A stretch of DNA of 64,000 bases from Orbilia blumenaviensis. Its lineage: Eukaryota > Ascomycota > Orbiliomycetes > Orbiliales > Orbiliaceae. The notes under the pieces were generated by a model. It ran no database searches. It saw nothing but the letters and a program-made list of their open reading frames with translations, and was not told the DNA's origin. The stretch's first letter is position 1, and the number at the start of each line of letters is the position of its first letter. A program made the translations under genes and the position numbers. The stretch spans positions 3,286,001 through 3,350,000 of the forward strand of contig JAVHNS010000001.1 of the NCBI GenBank assembly GCA_036872755.1, given 5' to 3'. Positions 13,688-26,954 of the stretch are shown piece by piece.

Positions 13688-15968
13688 ATGGGGATCGAAT
13701 ACGATACGGCGGATATCGTCATCCTCACCGCCATATTCGCTGCTACCATCGCGTACTTCACTAAAGGTACTTTCTGGGGGAAACCTAAGGACCTGTTCGC
13801 CGATCTCGCTCATACCAATGGAACCGCCAAGGCCGGTAAGACGAGGGACTTCGTCAAGAAGATGGCCGAAACCGATCGCAATGCCATTTTCTTCTATGGT
13901 TCACAGACGGGTACTGCCGAAGATTACGCCTCCAGATTGGCCAAGGAAGGTCATGCACGGTTCGGCCTGCGAACAATCGTTGCAGATATAGAGGACTACG
14001 ACTTCGAAAACCTGGATACTTTCCCGTCAGATCACCTTGCTTTCCTCCTGCTTGCCACTTACGGAGAGGGTGAGCCTACCGATAATGCCGTCGAATTTTA
14101 CGAATTCTTGTCCGGCGACGAACCTCAGTTTTCTGAAGGTGCTTCTGCCGACGAAAAGCCACTGCAGAACTTGAAATATGTGACTTTCGGACTCGGAAAC
14201 AATACCTATGAGCACTACAATGCCATGGTTCGTCGTGTGGATGGTTTCCTCACCAAGCTTGGTGCGACTCGTTACGGACCGGCCGGAGAAGGTGATGATG
14301 GTGCTGGTACAATGGAAGAAGACTTCCTCGCCTGGAAGGAAGAGATGTGGCAGGTTGTTAGCAAGGAGATGGGCCTGGAAGAACGTGAAGCTGTTTACGA
14401 GCCGGTCTTCAAGATCACCGAGGATGAATTACTCTCTCCTGAATCTGACACCGTTTACCTCGGCGAACCTAACAAGAGCCACCTTGAGGGCAAGACCAAG
14501 GGTCCTTACAACTCTCACAACCCATTCATTGCACCTATCGCGAAGTCTACTGAGCTGTTCACTGTCAAGGATCGAAACTGTCTGCATATGGAAATCGATA
14601 TTTCAGGCTCAGGCCTAAGTTACACAACTGGTGATCACATTGCAATCTGGCCTACCAACTCTGGCAAGGAAACTGACAGGATCTTGAACGTCCTCGGCCT
14701 TGGTGAGAAACGTCATACTGTTATCCGTGTTGATGCTCTTGATTCTACCTCCAAGGTTCCTTTCCCATCGCCTACCACCTACGATGCCGTCATTAGATAC
14801 CATGTTGAAATTAATGGCTTGGTTTCCCGTCAATTCGTCGCTTCCCTCGCTCCCTTTGCTCCTTCGGAGAAGGCCAAATCTGAACTCGTCAGGTTGGGAG
14901 GTGACAAGGATGCCTTCGCTGAAGAAATCTCCAGCAGGTACTTGAACATCGCCCAGGTTCTCGAAATGCTTGCTCCGGGGCAAACTTGGTCCGCTATCCC
15001 ATTCTCCTTGATAATCGAAGGCCTTACCCATATTCAACCACGTTATTATTCCATCTCTTCGTCGTCACAAGTCCAGAAGGATCAGATTGCCATAACTGCT
15101 GTCGTTGAGAGTATCCGGTTACCAGGATCGAAACACATCCTTAAGGGTGTTACTACCAACTATCTGTTAGCTTTGAAGCAGAAGCAGCACGGCGACCCGA
15201 ACCCAGATCCTCATGGTTTGACCTACAACATTACCGGACCAAGAAACAAGTATGATGGCATCCACGTTCCAGTTCATGTCCGTCACAGCAACTTCAAGTT
15301 GCCATCGAACCCCGAGAAGCCAATCATTATGATCGGACCAGGAACTGGTGTTGCCCCATTCCGCGGATTCATCCAAGAACGCGCTGCCCTCGCAGCAAAG
15401 GGAGAAAAGGTTGGAAAGTCGCTTCTGTTCTTCGGATGCAGGAATAGCAATGAGGATTTCCTATACAAGGACGAATGGCCCGTAAGTCATTATTCATAAA
15501 ATAGAAGGAAAAAATACAAAGAGATCACATTTACCTAACACCGGATTATCTAGGAATACGCTGCAAAACTTGGCGACTCCTTCAAACTTGTCACTGCGTT
15601 CTCCCGTGAAGGCCCCAAGAAGGTATATGTTCAGCACCGCCTCCAAGAGCACGCCGACGAGGTCAACGAGCTCCTGAAAGCCGGCGCCTATATCTACGTC
15701 TGTGGAGACGCTGCCCACATGGCCCGAGACGTAAACGCTACCTTCGGCAGGATTATCGCTGAGAAGCGGGGTCAAACCGAAGCCCAGGGCGAGGAGGTTG
15801 TTAAGAGAATGAGGAGTTCGAACCAGTACCAGGTAAAGGATAGACCCACATTCCTTCATTTCGGCATTTGCGCCGTTCGTATTTCGTCTATGTATATAGG
15901 CGAGGTTGTGTATATGAGGCTAACGCGAAATGTTTTTCGGTACCTTGCAGGAGGATGTCTGGTCTTGA
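13688..15968 (+). CDS. NCP1: NADPH-cytochrome P450 reductase
   Basis: join(13688..15481, 15554..15832, 15951..15968), 696 aa, normal for the family. Both introns are phase 0 with GTAAGT and GTAAAG donors; the last exon is only 18 nt and encodes EDVWS, completing the conserved C-terminus with the Trp that stacks on FAD. Residues 8-24 form the N-terminal membrane anchor. The FMN domain shows YGSQTGTAEDY (70-80), ATYGEGEPTDNA (123-134) and FGLGNNTYEHYN (167-178). The FAD site is RYYSISSSS (452-460), and NADPH binding is GPGTGVAPFRGFIQER (550-565) plus FFGCRNSNEDFLY (581-593). It passes electrons from NADPH through FAD and FMN to ER P450s such as Erg11 and Erg5, and to squalene monooxygenase. The ATG has a favourable context (CAGCCATGG). 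Confidence 0.97.
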
Positions 15969-17427
15969 AGGGCCACCCTATCATGAACCTCATGACCAGT
16001 ATAATTATTTCTTATTTTCAAAGGAATACCCTGCTATTCCCCATGACTCGGCATATTTATAAACAATAATTCATTTTTTTTTTAGTCACGAGTTTCATTT
16101 GATTCCCCCTCACTTTTTCTGCGGAAGCGAGATTCCTTCAAGTCCTCCCTTACAGCCAAGCTCCTTACGTCGAACTTCTCCATCATACAACATACCCCAA
16201 GCAAGTTTTTCCTCCCATATAACTTAACTTCCAGGGCTACCTGACTTCTCCGTTTTGTTTTCGACCGCGGGACGGGCTTAAAATTTTGGCGTCCGCACAA
16301 ATAAAGATCTTATCATGTCATAGAAATTTGAATAAGAAAAAACCAATCTTTTGTAAAACCGAGTTTTCCGAGTTTCTTCCCGGCCCACTCTCTTTCTTCC
16401 CTGTTTTCTCCACTAATCAGTTGGCCTTCTTTTTTCGGCTTTGTTTTTCCTATTCACCATGTAATGCGTAATAATAACTATAGGATGGATGGATTTCTTT
16501 ACGCCCCGCGCCCGGCCCGGCCACTGGCACTAACCACCGCCAACCCTTATATACGAGCTTCGGCGAGGTTTTGGGGATACTAGCCTACATGCGGATTAGA
16601 AGTTGGTAGCAAGGGATTCAGGGGCTGGTCTTTTTTCTTGGGTGTGATTAGCTTGGTATTTCCTAGAGCGAAGAACTGGCGACGGGGAGAAAAGAACTAC
16701 TACTACGGCATGTTAACTGCTAGTTAATGGTTATATTTAAAAAAAAGCTCGGACGGTTAGGTAGTTACTAGTAAAAAAAACCATTTAGATTAAAAGTTAA
16801 GTCGCTAAAAGTGCATATGTAATTTGTATTTTTTTCTAAAGCCTCAATTTCAATAAATTAGTAGTTATATAGCCAGGGTATAACTGTCACGTCATGTCAG
16901 GCTACCCAAGAACCAAAAAGAAGAAAAATCCAATTCTCACTAAACCAAGGGTTTCGCATTTTGATTCTTTGATACACCGCGCGTAAGTCAGTAAGTGATA
17001 GGTATTATCAGACCCCACTCCTTGCCGTTATCACCAATCGCTGACGTTGGCGATAATGAGAATAAGCGAAAACAGGAGGGGTCTAGAACCCTCCCTTTCC
17101 AGCTCATATCTCTCTCGTCTCTCTCCTTCAGGAACACCCAAGAGCTGATGTATCCACATGATATACGGAGTATGGTTACATGCAAAGGGAAAGAATACCA
17201 CGATACGGCAGCGGTAACAAGCCCTTACTTGTCTGCCAACTAATTCCACGGCAAAAAAAATACAATTATATTCGACACTAGTGTTTTAAGAAATGTATAT
17301 GTAGGGAATGTGATAAAGTCTTACATATTCGTCCCGTCTTTTAGCTTTCTGCTTTGGCTTTAGTGCTATTACTACTCAGCGAGTAATTTAGTTAATTTTT
17401 TCTTTCTCTTCCTTGGTTTTTTTCACG

Positions 17428-17447
17428 CACACACACACACACACACA
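17428..17447. repeat. (CA)10 microsatellite
   Basis: Ten CA units in the gene-free stretch. Confidence 0.9.
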
Positions 17448-20400
17448 GACGCATCACCCACATGATTGATTGGAAGTGTGACTGGGCGGAGCGGGAAGGT
17501 CCAAGATTTGGAGGCTGTCTTCTGTTTTGAAGACCCGAGTTCTTGGATAGAGTTACAGTTTTGAAATGTAGAAGAAGCAAATAACGGTGTGTGTGCATAA
17601 ATTAAGCCCAAGGGAAAAAAAAAGATGAACAAAGGAGCCGAACGGGGCGAGTCCCAGGAGGCGGGAGACGGGGGAAACGAGCTTATCTGACCTGGGTCTG
17701 TTTACCCTGGCGCACACCCATTTTCTCACACAACATAAAGTGTCTACCCGGGGTGCTACAACCAGCTGTGGGTCTTGGGTGTTTCGCCCTGTTCGTTAAC
17801 TATCAGGATATTTGATAACTCCGCCTCGCGAGGCCTCGACGATGAAGGGTTACAGAGGGGAAAGGGGGATGACCTGGCCAACTGGCCAGATATGAACCAG
17901 GCAAGGGAAGTGTAATATGTCAGACATAGCAAGATCCGTAGGCCCATGTTCGAATCTTTTTTTGAATCAGAAAGCCCATGCAAAAAGGGCGTCTTGGGAC
18001 CCTGGCAATTGCAACTGCAAAGCCGCACGAAATCTGAGGGCTTAAGAGCCTAGCCAGGATGACGGCGAAAGACGCCAATATACTCGCTGCCCATGTCTTT
18101 GCTCTTTCGTTCTGAATTGATTTGCAGGGTACCCTGGGAGGGCTTGAGTCTTCGGCGAACCTGTCGTCGACGGTTTTTGCATTCCACCCCATGCATAGAG
18201 CCACAGCTACATTAGCTTGGGGGGATTGGCACTTTTGCGAAAGGCTGGGGTACGTGACGAAAGGCTCGGAAGGACTGTGATTTGCTGTCCTTGTTGAAGC
18301 TGGACTCCACTTTTTTCATCTTTTTTCTTTTTCAGCTGGGTATCCTCGAGAAGAGAGGTAGAAAAATGAAGCTCCCCGGCGCAACTTCAGCTGATCGCCG
18401 TGGGTTTGATCCATATTCGTGATAAGTTAGCCCATGGCACGCAGTTTCTACATACCTGCAGAAAAGAAAGGCAAAGGCACAAAAGGCTTGGGAGGAAAAG
18501 GTGTTTTGAAAAGCCGTACCGATGAACGCCCATCCGCCAAAAAAACCAGAAAGCCTCTTTCCTGGGAACATCCCATAATTCCTATCCAATGAAACAAGCC
18601 CGGATTTTATGGGTTCCCAAATGATCGGTTCCTTCTTCTGACTGACAGCTATAGATCTAAAACAGCACCTATGAAAGAACAGAGACAAGAGAGAAATGGG
18701 ACCCACTTTTTTTTCTCGTATACATATATATATAGACTTTTTATTTCGTGGTCTAGAATTCCTTATCCATGGCGCGCCGCGCAGACATTGGTCGGCCACG
18801 GGTAACTCGGAATTCAATCGGATTGGATAAATGTATGTATATGTACATGCCAGACGTATGTTACGTACATAAAGTACTTGCTTGAATCATACGGTCAAGC
18901 TGTGGGGATGAGATGCGCATCCGCGGGCACGTTTTTTTTTGGGGTACCTTCTTAGAACTGTCAGCTAGGTCTTTATTAGCTCGCCCAAGAGTGTAAGAGC
19001 TATAGCATAAGGAGATGTAGGTAAACAACCGGATTAGATACTAGACAAAAGTACTAGTACCATCGGTATTCCTGTGAATGTACCTATATACTTCTTGTAG
19101 TATATTCCGCAAAACACGTGTATTCACTGACGGAGTTTTCAAGGGTGTACGTCTATTGGAGGGAGCTCAGAGCTCCGATGCAGCCACCGGCCAGTTTGAA
19201 CAAAACCGTCGAAATCTAGAAAGAAATAAAGAGAAAGAAAAAAAGCTTAAGCCACGAACATAGATACGTTTTTCTCAGTAGTAAATACGTAGACACCCTC
19301 GTGACAAGAAGAACAGAGAGCCAAGAATACGGCGAAAATAAAAATATATGATGTATCGAGTCAAACGGCTCGGCTTACCTTTAAAATTTCGACCCACTCT
19401 GTTTACTCGGCACGAGAAGTTCTAGACTCCTAAGCTAGCTGGGCGTTCGCATTCAGCCTAAAAACTTCCCGCCCCGAAAAACCAAGTCCTATGATATCAT
19501 TGCCATATAGTGCCCTCTCTCTGGGTCATGTGCGAAAGTGGGGTTTTTCCCTGTGAAGATCAGTGGGCCCGTTCTAAGCCTGTTTTTGGAGAAGGGGGCT
19601 AGTTTTTAAGGTTATAAGCTTAATTAAAAAGAGGATAGTGGAGATAATCAGGCGGGCTGGCGAGTGGTGGCAGTGGTTTGATAGGCTATAGCGCTAGTGA
19701 TAGTGTGATATGTGCAGCAGTAGCGATAGAGAGGGAGAGAGAGTGGAATTCATAGAATTTAAGCCGTTTTTACTCGTTTGGAAACGAAGCTTGAAGGGAT
19801 GAAGAGGGCCCGGGGACGGCTGATCTGGGGGCCTATAGACGTGTAAGGGCAGTTGGCATCCCAGGGAACAATAGGACGTCTTCCGACGATGATGAATCCC
19901 TTCTTTGAATTGGTGAAATCGTGGATCCTGGTCCGTATCAAATCTTGGACGTTGGGGAAGATAAGCTAGCTACATTTTCTCAAGCTGGCTCCGGAGCTCG
20001 AGGCCCTAAGTCGCCTTACAAGTTAATGTTCAAACCAAATCAAATCAAAAGTTAGAATTAGATCATATGCGTGTTTGTGTAGAACGAACCAGAGGTTTGG
20101 GGAAACGAACGTATTCTATTAATATTTGGGTATGATATGCGCCTGCTGCCATGTCAGCGCTATGACAAGGGAGAAGTTTGAAGTTGATTAGCTTAACGTT
20201 AGAGGATTATTGGATCCCCATAATACTTCAAAATGCTTAACTTTCTTGGGACTCGCCCACTAGATGCAGACAACTTGACTGGCTTATAGGAAGTAAAAAA
20301 GAGTAGCTTATTAAGGAGGATAGAAAGAAAATATCAGAAGCATAAAGCTTGGGGCGTCGACGTATATCGGAAAAAATCCGGTCACAGAAATTCCGGCAAC

Positions 20401-21588
20401 ATAATTTACATACAATGAGAGCTCCATCAGATCAATTGTCGAAAGAGCTCTTAGAGTGCATTTTCTTCAAGCAGTCAGAGCGGGTAGCAGGGATGTGGCG
20501 GACTGTTGGGAAAGCAAAATGAAGACCACGAAAGGTCGTGAAAACAACTTCGAGGAGGACCCTGGGCATGGCCGACGGACATTGAACGAGTCCGCGGCTC
20601 GATGCGACTCCCTGCCAGATCGCCGTACAAATTGCAAATTTTCTGAGGATGTTAGATTATTTTAGCTGGTCGAACAAAGAAAGTCCCTTGCAAAAAGGTC
20701 GAGCAAACTGGCACGGGATACGTAAATTGCTAGCAAAGTCTTGTAATTTCTCTAGCATAGCAATAATTCATATCCGCCTGGGTTTGAGGCTAAGCATAGC
20801 TAAAAAAACTCATGATCTTCGGTTCACGATGCAGGAAGCCGAAATTCGCGCTGGAGTTCAGTTTCTCAAGCACCAATACTTGCGGAAAGAGGCCCTTCAA
20901 CAAAAAAATAAAATCGCTCTGAGTCTGCATATGCGCAATGATATTTCTAGTACGTACTTCCGAGGATCCTGAATAGCTAAGAGCGAATTTAAATTACAAT
21001 TCAAATCGAAATTGCATCGATTGGCCCAACGTCAGTTTCACGAAAGGACTAATTCGATTACTACTACTATAGTATATTAGTGGAATCATGAAGCGCTCAC
21101 CAGTGCTGCGGACACCCGTCGACGAATGCAAGGTGCTCATGTATCTATGTATGCATGCTGCGGAATATAGGCACATATGATATTTCTGGGTGCGTACTTC
21201 AGTATATCCTTGCCGATGCTGACTACGGCAATTGAACCACTGCGTCGCGCACAGAACTATTGTATCAATTGGGAATCATGCAATTGCGCAAACGACCAGC
21301 TTCAACTGTAGCCATGGCCTCGACGCCGGCCGTGGCAAACATAGGATCTCTACAGTTGGCCTAAGCTGGTTGCTGGCAGGTGTACGTTGTTCGATATAGG
21401 CTCCAGACTATCAATACCAGGATTATACGGTGCCGGCTGCGATTGATTGCGTCCAAATCGTGAATCCTGATAAGGCGGGCGACACAACGTTGCCATTTCG
21501 AGGAAGCCGATCCGAAACGAATCGTTTTGAGATGTTGCATGCTGCAAGTCAAATGTATTCCAGCTGGCGGAGTGGAAGGGTTGGCAGC

Positions 21589-21609
21589 CGATTCGATTCG
21601 ATTCGATTC
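21589..21609. repeat. ATTCG pentanucleotide repeat
   Basis: Four tandem ATTCG-like units, the last imperfect (ATTCA). Confidence 0.85.
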
Positions 21610-24421
21610 AAGGCGGTTTGCAAATTTGGTCCCAACTGGTGCCCGACCGCTGGACCTCGACCGTTAACCGTTGATTGTCTTAGCGATGACGCCTACATAT
21701 GGATGATTCGTGGTTGCCATGGATCATTGCTGTCAATGACAGTGCACAATTCGATCAATTTACTCCTTTGTCTTGACGCTAGATTGCTTGCTTTCAAGGC
21801 TGTGCCTGGAGGGTTTTTTTATTTATTTTAATTCCTGGTAGGAGTTACGCTTGGGTAATCGCAGGGCTGGTCGGGCCCGAAAACAATCGATGCAATGCGT
21901 TTTAGACTCAAAGGCGCGAAGATATCAATTAATATGAATATCAACTGTGCTTGGCGCCATGACGGTATAACATTCTTCAGATCCCCATCCAGAGTTTCAA
22001 AGTTGCAATTGCCCGCGCAAGGCAGACTGGATTTTGTGACCTGTGTAGTCAACTCTGCAGTTTGGTCCGTTTTCGAATCGATTCGAGGCAACATAGCTTA
22101 CCTTAGAAGGTTTGGTTTTACCGTTGCACAAGCGAGCTCGAAATGATGGCCGACTCCTCAAGCTAACCGGGATAATTAGTAGCAGGTGGCACGCACCTGC
22201 AAGGCCCTGTTCCAAATCCTTGGGCCCAGGGGAATTAGACCCTGCAAGTACGGGGCGGGTGCCTCCCGAGACCCCACTACGACACATCCGGCTAGTAAAG
22301 ACTCCTTGGGAGTGAGATTTGACGACATCCTTGTCAGTTGAGGTTTGACGTACTTCCGGCGAACTGTCGATTGTCGGTCGGAATTTGAAAATCGGATCGC
22401 GATCCTGTGAACCCTGCCTTAGACCGGTTCGCGGTAAGGGCCAGCTAACTCTTTCATTCGCGATCGAGGAAGTTCTGCATGCCTCGGGTAGTCGAGTCAC
22501 ATGTTTTGTTCCCTCTTTCGTTTCTTCTCTCGCTTTCTGTTTCTTCGACGACTTTTTTTTTGTTTTAAATTAGCTGTGAGCCCAATCTCGACTTTTCAGG
22601 CAACTTTTGCATGGATGTTTTCACATTCTTTCGATGCAGAAGAACAATCAGACAATGCACCCTTTTTCAACTTGGAAAAAAGACACGCCTGTATAATTGG
22701 ATGTGTTATATGTCTACCGATGGGCTTTGTCTGTTTTTGCCCCCCTTGATATCTTGTTTGCACAGTGTTTTCACCGTTTACAAGGGTCTAGAAGCTCTGA
22801 CCGGCCTCTCAGTCGAAGGGGGGACAATCAATATGTCAACCATCCGTCCTCGATCTCCACAAACATCAAATTGAATTGCCAAGCTGTTGGAAGCAGATGG
22901 CCTCATCCGATGCATTGTCCATTGTATGTACCTCTCGTACTGTACATCTAACGCATGAACAAACAACCTTCCTGCAGGCGCCGTGCTGCAGATCTGGCTA
23001 TTGAAGCGTGAAGGCTGATACAAATACACTCAGGAAACTCGAGTTTCTCTCTCGTCTACGTTTTACCAATATCTTGGGGAAATGTAACATCCCGTCATAA
23101 TCACGGCTTTAGTTTTATGTCCCTCAAATGTGATAGCACGATAGGATCTCGCATGGCCATGCCAGGTATACTAGCGAGGTATAACTTGCATTTGGGCACA
23201 AGAGGCACGACAGCCTTCCCCAGAATCCATCAGGCCAACGACCCCCACTTGGATGTAATATCCGAACAATCATCTGATTTTACAATTATTCAAGATGCGG
23301 GTGAATAGGTTCGCCCACGAAATGTGGACTCCACGATCCAAGTCTAGATCTCTTGACTTTCGCTTGGCATCAATGTGATGCTCTCGGGTCCGAGCAGAGG
23401 ATGAAACCTTCACACTTGTTAACAAACATACCGCTCGGATGCCTGATGCTGGAGAACACGGAATAGGAATTATCTGTCTGCGAGTGAGTGGCGATGGTGA
23501 CTATGAATGTTTGCACAATGTCCTGCAAGCTGTTACAGATCTTTTGTATAGTGAACCATCCCGTCCGGATCATTAGTATATCCATCCGAAATGTCTTATG
23601 CGTAGAGAGCTGAGCAACCTTTTGTTTCATGGTCTTTACTCCCGTTTCCATTTCCCTATCCAGAACGGGGAAACTAAGCAAATTTGTAGCTAATAGTCCC
23701 TGCTCCCGATCCCGGTGTCATTCTATCTATCCGTAGCAGGATAAAAGCTGCCAACGGGCTGCGATCCGTAATTGACACTTCACTGTCTAGCAAACGAGCT
23801 CGCACCCTGATCCGAGGTCTAATGAGCTCGAGCAATCTATAGACATATGCAGCCCTTGTTGCATGATCCTAAAGCCTGTCCAACTCCGCGTACCAAAAAT
23901 GATAATCTCAAGACCATGATCAAGACCAAGCTTTGAGCCATATAATATGGTAGTTTTACACGCACAGCTCTCCTGTCTCGGGAACATACATCAGACCCAT
24001 ATCACTATTTGAATAGGGACCATGAACCGGTAGCCCCCTGCAAGCTAATGGCACCGAAATAAAGCTGGCAGTACCAAATTCAACAATGACACGCCGCCTA
24101 CAACATAGATATACGTGGAGAGCTACCAATCGGACAGAATTCCTAAAATGGACCATAGCTATTACGTTCTATAGATATATGGCCTCGCTTAACGGACCCT
24201 GCAAAGAACGAGAGCTCTAAGGAGTAATACATGGTACAATATACAAGGGCCCCAGTTTCCTAGCGAGTTAGTCAACCACGAGTTTGAGGCTGATGATAAC
24301 ATTGTAAGGTATATCCCTTGTCTAGCCGGTCAGCAATCCCTGACTTCGGCTTCTGATCATCTTGAACCTTACATACATATCTCGGCGTTCGTGTGATATC
24401 TATGTTGGGAATGTTTCCAGC

Positions 24422-24437
24422 GTGTGTGTGTGTGTGT
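24422..24437. repeat. (GT)8 microsatellite
   Basis: Eight GT units in the gene-free stretch. Confidence 0.85.
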
Positions 24438-25228
24438 ATATTCGCTTTTGGTGTTACACACACTATAGTTCAATTCCTTCCAGGGTTGGTCGGCTGAGGT
24501 AACAAAGCCTTGACGTCGAATATTCCCCGAGAACCTTCGCTTCCACATTCCAATTATGGGTACAGAACGAATTCTTTTTTTTTTTTTTCCGGAAAAAGGG
24601 ACAGTATTCCGATGGGCCTATCCTGGATAGTATTTTTGTTTGTATCTTGAATAATATAATATAAATTCCTTTGTGTTTTTTCTTGGCATTACGATTCCCG
24701 TTATAGACGGCTGCAGGTATGTTTCGGCAGGAAGGGTATGGATTCAACTGTATTGAACTCCAAATTTCTTTTGGTTTAGATATCAAACCACGCCTCATAC
24801 AGGCTGGTTGGTACATCTCGATAGAAATGACCATACATCATGGAGCTGTGGGACAAACAAGGGGTTGAAAGCGAGTTCATGGAACATTGGACCAAGCGAA
24901 GAATCGTGAAACGGGAAAAGGAAACTTGACAGGACGACGCCGAACTCTCAATGCCCGGACAAAAGAAAGGGGAATAAAACAACAGGAAGAAGAAAACAAT
25001 TATTCGCTATTCCCAATAATAGAAGAAGAAAAAAAGACCATTAGACATTCCCATAACAATGTTTTTTTTACTCCGACCAAGACAAACAAGCTATTGACAA
25101 AAAAGTACAGGTCATTTTTTAAAAGGTGCAATTGTTTATCCCATGTGTAACGAAAAAGCAATGGCAGTAATGAAAAAAGACGGTAAAAAGTTTAGGTAGC
25201 TTAAAAATTCATAGTTTCCAAGGCAAGT

Positions 25229-26954
25229 TCATTCCGCCCTATTCGAGCTTAGGGTGTCCTCTCCAGCGCCAACAATGCTTCGAGGAGGAGTGGGAGGGAG
25301 ACTGCTATATTGTTCAAGATGAAAAAGATTAGCATCATAGCTCAAGTGGTATATGCGTATCCCTATATTCTATAGGCTGTATAGAAGTAGAGAGGCAAAG
25401 GAGGCGAAGGAATAGAAACGGGTGAATATACCTATTGTTCCGCCAGTTCATATGCATGGGTACCGGTGCTCTCAATTCTCCTTTGCACGCATTCAAGCGC
25501 ATTCCCTTCTCTAAACTTAGGTGGTGAGACTTAATCACTTTTGGCTTTGGGAAAAGTCCGACTGCTTGCTTCTCCTTCTTCAGCTGCTTTTGCGCAAGGG
25601 TGTCCGCGTAGCGGACTTGGAGCTTGAGAGGATGGCCTTCCTGGCCGAGTTCAATGCCAGTGAACTTTTCAATCACTTCATCGCAGACATCTCTGTCTTC
25701 GAAGGTCACGAAGGCAACACCTCGAGGGATGTTTTTGGGGCTAAGAAGAAGGCGGCATTTGCTAATCTTGTATCCTTTGAAGATGGCAAGTATTCTCTAG
25801 AAGATATTTTCGAGACGTCGTTAGTGTTTCCGTATAGAAGAAAGGACTCCGACACTGGGGAACATACTGCTTCACCCCAGTTAACCGGAAGGTTAGATAC
25901 ATAGAGGTTAGTTGACTTGAGGTCAGCTAGACCTTTCAGTTGCGAGTAAAACGAGTCCTAAAATACCGATTGAAATATTTTAGTTGTATGCTTTGCAAAG
26001 CGGGTAATAGACAAATACAAACCTTTGCAAAGCTCGTCTGGTAACTCTTGCTCTTGAGATATTCCATGCATGCCTTTGCGCACTCCGTTTTTTCAAACTT
26101 TGCAAATCCGTAGCTATACTACCTGTTAGCTTGTTTCTGCTCAAGATTCTAGACAGCCAAGTAGCCTACCCTTTGCACGCGCCAGACGGCCTGTCGATGA
26201 TAGCCTTGGAGCTAATAACCTCGCCAAACTGGGTGACCATTTCCCGGAGTTGCTTATCAGTCATGTTCTCCGGAAGGCCCTTTATATATACGTTCTTTGG
26301 GTTATCTTCATCGATACTCGAGGAAGATGAACTCATATTGAAGTCGTATCCTTCGTCTTCTTGAACCTGTGGTGTACTAGCAATCACAGGAGACTTTCGT
26401 GTTCTGTTATTGGTAGCCGTAGACGAAACAGTTGTCGCAGGACTGGATAGGCCTTTGGAATTGGAGAATCCAGTAGAAGAAGTTGAATGGGCCATGCTAA
26501 GAACAGGCGAAGGGATGTTGTCGTATGGCGGATGTTGGGAAGGTTTTACGTATGGGATGAATGTTTGATAATGCGCAGGGTAAAACGGAAACACTGGGGG
26601 ATATGTAGGGGGGAAATGCTGTGAATGGTAGTACTGGGTATCTCCACTTGGAACTGGATGTAAAGGAAATGAAGGCATTGGTAAAGGGAACGGCATGGAG
26701 TTGAAGCTATTATAGGGATAATGGCTCTGCGCATGTATACTCGGGAAATTTATGTTATCGGATTGATGAAAGTTGTTTGGGTGAATGCCCAGCTGGTGAG
26801 GCCGCGGGGCAGAATGGTGAAGCCCATATCCATGGGCAGCTGGATTAGGCTGTGTAACTGCAACATACGGAGTGGAGTAAAAGGTTCGACCTTGTTGTGA
26901 TGGATTGCTAGTCTCCATAACGGAAGGGCAAACTGCCGTGTCGTTTTGAATCAT
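25229..26954 (-). CDS. Tandem-RRM RNA-binding protein, MSSP/RBMS-like
   Basis: complement(join(25229..25304, 25432..25796, 25868..25957, 26023..26113, 26170..26954)), 468 aa. Four introns (127, 71, 65 and 56 nt) join in frame and restore both RRMs. Residues 1 to about 215 are disordered and rich in Pro, Tyr, His and Ser. RRM1 has RNP2 VYIKGL (222-227) and RNP1 KGYGFAKF (261-268), split by intron 1. RRM2 has RNP2 LYVSNL (310-315) and RNP1 RGVAFVTF (347-354), with an intron between its first strand and first helix. The close spacing of the two RRMs, the KGYGF and RGVAF motifs, and the LQVRYADT..QK tail after RRM2 fit the MSSP/RBMS group of single-stranded nucleic-acid binders. The fungal members are poorly characterised, so the RNA target is unknown. 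The 3'-terminal exon (25 codons) is the least certain part. Confidence 0.85.

Larger units (their letters stand above)
15969..25228. other. 9.3 kb stretch without a recognisable gene
   Basis: Lies between the convergent 3' ends of the reductase and RRM-protein genes. Base composition is ordinary, unlike the RIP-mutated island. The open frames (longest 161-167 codons at 18332-18817 and 21997-22500, both minus) show no family motif and no exon chain I could assemble. I found no tRNA, 5S or U-RNA. Contents seen: CA, GT and ATTCG microsatellites and T tracts. Long non-coding transcripts or an unrecognised, rapidly evolving gene cannot be excluded. Confidence 0.5.

Noticed and set aside
18332..18817. 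161-codon minus-strand open frame
   Set aside because: No motif, no plausible neighbouring exons, composition like the flanks; similar frames occur by chance throughout the gene-free stretch.
22141..22300. GC-rich stretch considered as a structured RNA (5S or snRNA)
   Set aside because: It lacks the 5S internal control region and any conserved U-RNA block.
21997..22500. 167-codon minus-strand open frame
   Set aside because: No recognisable domain or splice partners.
23370..23681. 103-codon minus-strand open frame considered as a gene remnant
   Set aside because: Looks protein-like in places but I could not match it to any family or extend it by splicing.
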